Assembly: GCA_002359655.1 (NCBI GenBank) | Contig: DENL01000016.1 | Location: forward strand, 1 to 7,680 | Direction: 5' to 3' | Length of the DNA: 7,680 nt | Source of the DNA: Rickettsiales bacterium UBA2645 | Lineage (GTDB): Bacteria > Pseudomonadota > Alphaproteobacteria > Rickettsiales > UBA1997 | In this document: piece after piece, positions 5,796-7,680 of the stretch | How positions within the stretch are numbered: the stretch's first letter is position 1 | Layout: each line of letters begins with the position of its first letter | Position numbers and translations under genes: made by a program | Notes under the pieces: model-generated | What the model was told of the DNA's origin: nothing | Seen by the model: only the letters and a program-made list of their open reading frames with translations | Databases searched by the model: none

Positions 5796-7187
5796 TTATT
5801 TTTTCTGATGAGTTTTTTTCGAGAAAGTTTTTTCTTTTACGTCAGCAAAAGGATTTTCACTTTTGCGTAAAACCAAACGTATTGGTGTGAGGTTTAGATT
5901 AAAATATTCACGCAGATGATTGACTAAATAGCGTGTGTAAGAACCTTCCAAAGGCTTGATATGATTGGTGAAAACTGCAAAGGTTGGCGGACGTTTTTTG
6001 ATTTGTGTTGCATATTTTAGTTTAATTGCCCGACCTTTGAAAAGTTTTGGTGAATGCTGCGACTCAGCTATTTTCAACCATTCGTGAAGTTTGGTGGTTG
6101 GAATATAAGTTTGCCATTGGGCGTAAGTTTGCAAAGCGAAGTCTAAAGACTTTTCAACATTGTAACCAGTTTTACCAGACACGCCAAGGATTGCGGCGCC
6201 GTTGACTTCATTGAAAAGTGATTGAATTTGTTTACGTACTTCGCGTAAGAAATTTTCTTTGTCGCCAGAAACTGAATCGATTTTATTGATGGCAAAAACC
6301 AAGCCGCGTCCTTCTTTTAATATCTCGCCAGCAAGAGCCATGTCTTGATGATCAAGCAAAGAATTGCAATCGATCAATAAAATTACTACTTGCGCAAAAC
6401 GAATAGCGCGAAAGCTGTCAAGGCTGGAAAGCTTTTCTAATTTTTGGGTGATATTGGCTTTTTTGCGAATTCCGGCAGTGTCGATAAGGCGAATTTTTTG
6501 GCCTTTAAATTCGTAATCAATGGCGATTGCGTCGCGTGTGATGCCAGCTTCAGGGCCGGTGATCATGCGATCTTCACCTAAAATTCTGTTTAAAAAAGTT
6601 GATTTACCAGCGTTGGGGCGGCCAACAATTGCAATTTGTAGTGCAGATTTTTCGTCCATTTTATTTGCAATATCAGCAAAGTTTTTTTCGTATTCTTCGA
6701 TTTCGGGTGCGATTTTTTCGTAAAGGTCGCCAAAGCCTAATTTGTGTTCCGCCGAGATTGCTGTAGGTTTACCAAAACCTAATTTGTAATATTCGCTGCC
6801 AAAAGATTCTTCATTTAGGTTTTCACATTTATTGGCAAGTAGGACAGTTTTCTTGTTTAATTTTCTCAGCCACTGCGCGAAATAAAAATCTTGGTTGGTC
6901 ACACCTTCTTTGTGATCAACCACGAACAAGCACATATCGGCATCAGCAACCGCGGCTTCGGTTTGTTCAACCATTCTTTTTTCTAAAGATTTGTCGGTGA
7001 TTTGGTTTTCAAGTCCGGCAGTGTCGATCACCATAAACTCAAGTGGCCCTAGTTTGGCGCGTGATTCTTTACGATCGCGAGTAACTCCCGGAGTGTCGTC
7101 AGTGATGGCAAAACTTCTGCCAACTAGCTTATTAAATAGCGTAGATTTTCCGACGTTAGGACGACCAATAATTGCGATTTTGAACAT
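5796..7187 (-). CDS. der: Der (EngA) double-GTPase ribosome assembly factor
   Basis: 463 aa, normal for Der, an essential GTPase in 50S subunit maturation. GTPase 1: GRPNVGKST (8-16), DTPGVTRDR with T36, DTAG (55-58), NKCE (119-122) and SAEH (145-148). GTPase 2: GRPNAGKST (189-197), DTAG (236-239), NKID (301-304) and SGKTG (337-341). The KH-like RNA-binding domain follows from about 356 to 440 (AIKLKYATQIKKRPPTFAVF, then RYLVNHLREYFNL), and a short lysine-rich tail ends the protein. The start is set at ATG 7187, giving MFKIAIIGRPN, the conserved Der N-terminus; the frame is open to an ATG at 7295, but those 36 residues match no Der and overlap the probable promoter region. Glutamate in place of aspartate in the first G4 motif is a variant I associate with alphaproteobacterial Der. 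It is followed after 4 nt by cobS. Confidence 0.96.
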   Translation of the reverse strand: MFKIAIIGRPNVGKSTLFNKLVGRSFAITDDTPGVTRDRKESRAKLGPLEFMVIDTAGLENQITDKSLEKRMVEQTEAAVADADMCLFVVDHKEGVTNQDFYFAQWLRKLNKKTVLLANKCENLNEESFGSEYYKLGFGKPTAISAEHKLGFGDLYEKIAPEIEEYEKNFADIANKMDEKSALQIAIVGRPNAGKSTFLNRILGEDRMITGPEAGITRDAIAIDYEFKGQKIRLIDTAGIRKKANITQKLEKLSSLDSFRAIRFAQVVILLIDCNSLLDHQDMALAGEILKEGRGLVFAINKIDSVSGDKENFLREVRKQIQSLFNEVNGAAILGVSGKTGYNVEKSLDFALQTYAQWQTYIPTTKLHEWLKIAESQHSPKLFKGRAIKLKYATQIKKRPPTFAVFTNHIKPLEGSYTRYLVNHLREYFNLNLTPIRLVLRKSENPFADVKEKTFSKKTHQKK

Positions 7188-7218
7188 GATTTTGAGATAT
7201 GAAAATGAAGGTGAGGGT

Positions 7219-7250
7219 AGTTTAGCTTGGCTAAATTTCTTGTTCAAGAA
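7219..7250. promoter_or_regulatory. Two small dyads in the der leader
   Basis: TTTAGC (7221-7226) and GCTAAA (7230-7235) form a perfect 6-bp stem around TTG, extendable by one G-U and one A-T pair. Immediately beside it TTCTTG (7237-7242) and CAAGAA (7245-7250) form a second dyad with a 2-nt centre. They lie 32-63 nt upstream of the der ATG, in its untranslated leader if transcription starts further right. They could be RNA hairpins or a protein site. Short stems in AT-rich DNA can arise by chance. Confidence 0.25.
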
Positions 7251-7264
7251 GTGATAAAATTTGT

Positions 7265-7294
7265 TTGACTTAGAAAAATACTGTCGTGTATACA
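7265..7294 (+). promoter_or_regulatory. Probable promoter of the toxin-antitoxin operon
   Basis: TTGACT (7265-7270) and TATACA (7289-7294) with an 18-nt spacer match a sigma-70-type promoter and point toward the toxin gene, whose ATG is 36 nt downstream of the -10. Confidence 0.5.
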
Positions 7295-7308
7295 TTACAA
7301 AATAATGT
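7292..7308. promoter_or_regulatory. Candidate operator of the toxin-antitoxin operon
   Basis: ACATTA (7292-7297) and TAATGT (7303-7308) form a perfect inverted repeat with a 5-nt centre, CAAAA. It overlaps the -10 and the predicted transcription start. Toxin-antitoxin operons of this type are commonly repressed by the antitoxin or the complex at such a palindrome. This role is inferred from position and symmetry only. Confidence 0.4.
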
Positions 7309-7329
7309 TAAAACTTCACCACAGTTATT

Positions 7330-7665
7330 ATGATTCTTATTCCAAGAAGTATCTCTTATTACAAAAGTCGTAACAACAAAATGCCCTTTATGGATTGGAT
7401 TAGCAATCTAGATCCCTCAACGAAGGAGGTAGTTTACGAGAGGATAGAAAAAGTTAAAGTTGGTTATTTTGGTGATTATAAAAATCTTGGTGATGGTGTG
7501 TTTGAGCTCAGAATAAATTTTGGATCTGGTTACAGAATATATTATGCAGTGAATGGCAAAGATATAATTCTTCTGCTTTGTGCTGGTAACAAAGATACTC
7601 AGAGTAGAGATGTTAAAAAAGCAAAATTTTTTTGGGAGGAATATAAGAATGCAAAAAAAGATTAG
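7330..7665 (+). CDS. RelE/HigB-like toxin (addiction module killer protein family)
   Basis: 111 aa, full length for the small RelE/ParE-superfamily toxins annotated as putative addiction module killer proteins (COG3657 type). Landmarks are FMDWISNLDPSTKEVVYERIEKV near the N-terminus, DGVFELRI then GSGYRIYY in the central strands, IILLLCAGNKDTQSRDV near the C-terminus, and a final helix AKFFWEEYK. Members of this fold act mostly as ribosome-associated mRNA endonucleases or on gyrase; which applies here cannot be told. Arginines in ELRI, GYRIYY and QSRDV are the likely functional basic residues. The ATG at 7330 lacks a strong ribosome site, whereas the next gene has an excellent one, consistent with more antitoxin than toxin being made. 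Toxin-first order is the usual HigBA arrangement. Confidence 0.87.
   Translation: MILIPRSISYYKSRNNKMPFMDWISNLDPSTKEVVYERIEKVKVGYFGDYKNLGDGVFELRINFGSGYRIYYAVNGKDIILLLCAGNKDTQSRDVKKAKFFWEEYKNAKKD
7634..7640 (+). promoter_or_regulatory. Strong ribosome binding site of the antitoxin gene
   Basis: GGGAGGA ends 8 nt before the ATG at 7649 and lies inside the toxin coding sequence. It is the clearest Shine-Dalgarno site in the window and supports the downstream start. Confidence 0.7.
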
Positions 7666-7680
7666 AAAAAAAAGAGAATT
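7649..7680 (+). CDS. Antitoxin gene, 5' end (partial)
   Basis: ATG at 7649 overlaps the last 17 nt of the toxin gene in another frame and begins MQKKIRKKRE before running off the window. A strong GGGAGGA site lies 8 nt upstream. The position directly after a COG3657-type toxin predicts the cognate antitoxin, often a helix-turn-helix (HigA-like) protein, but the DNA-binding domain is not visible in these ten codons. Confidence 0.7.
   Translation, partial: MQKKIRKKRE

Noticed and set aside
6520..7254. Two plus-strand frames (6520-6723 and 6991-7254)
   Set aside because: Both are antisense to conserved Der GTPase motifs and mirror each other because the two G domains are similar.
7188..7295. 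36-residue N-terminal extension of Der
   Set aside because: Not Der-like, no ribosome site, and it would cover the leader dyads and the toxin promoter; MFKIAIIGRPN is the conserved start.

Overview
The window is AT-rich bacterial DNA, probably from an alphaproteobacterium of the Rickettsiales/Holosporales type or another AT-rich lineage. The pointers are a canonical CobS-type AAA+ ATPase, a Der GTPase whose first G4 motif reads NKCE instead of NKxD, low GC and poor Shine-Dalgarno sites. This placement is inference; there is no rRNA or marker tree in the window.

Layout. Positions 1-74 probably hold the 5' end of a leftward gene, divergent from a rightward LysR-family regulator (203-1156). Four bases after the LysR stop lies a complete 3405-bp mobile element (1169-4573). 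It has perfect 25-bp terminal inverted repeats and is flanked by identical 8-bp direct repeats TTAATTTT (1161-1168 and 4574-4581). Inside it a rightward gene (1253-3550) encodes a single-chain restriction-modification protein: a PD-(D/E)xK nuclease, an N6-adenine methylase and one target-recognition domain. A 40-aa basic ORF overlaps its end. A leftward IS1595-family transposase (3610-4503) converges on these two. The element is therefore a transposon with a restriction-modification cargo. Both terminal repeats contain an inward-facing TTGACA, which serves as the probable -35 box for the cargo gene on the left and the transposase on the right.

Right of the element is a 192-bp imperfect palindromic repeat (4587-4778). 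Then comes a leftward pair, der (start 7187) followed after 4 nt by cobS (5791-4865). Reading away from der is a RelE/HigB-type toxin (7330-7665) overlapping the first codons of its probable antitoxin, which runs off the window.

How it fits together: der-cobS is ordinary chromosomal housekeeping DNA. Accessory DNA lies on both sides of it: the restriction-modification transposon, inserted in what was the convergent gap between lysR and cobS, and a toxin-antitoxin module upstream of der. The most interesting object is the transposon. A selfish restriction-modification gene rides with its own transposase, and both appear to be read from promoters partly built from the transposon ends.
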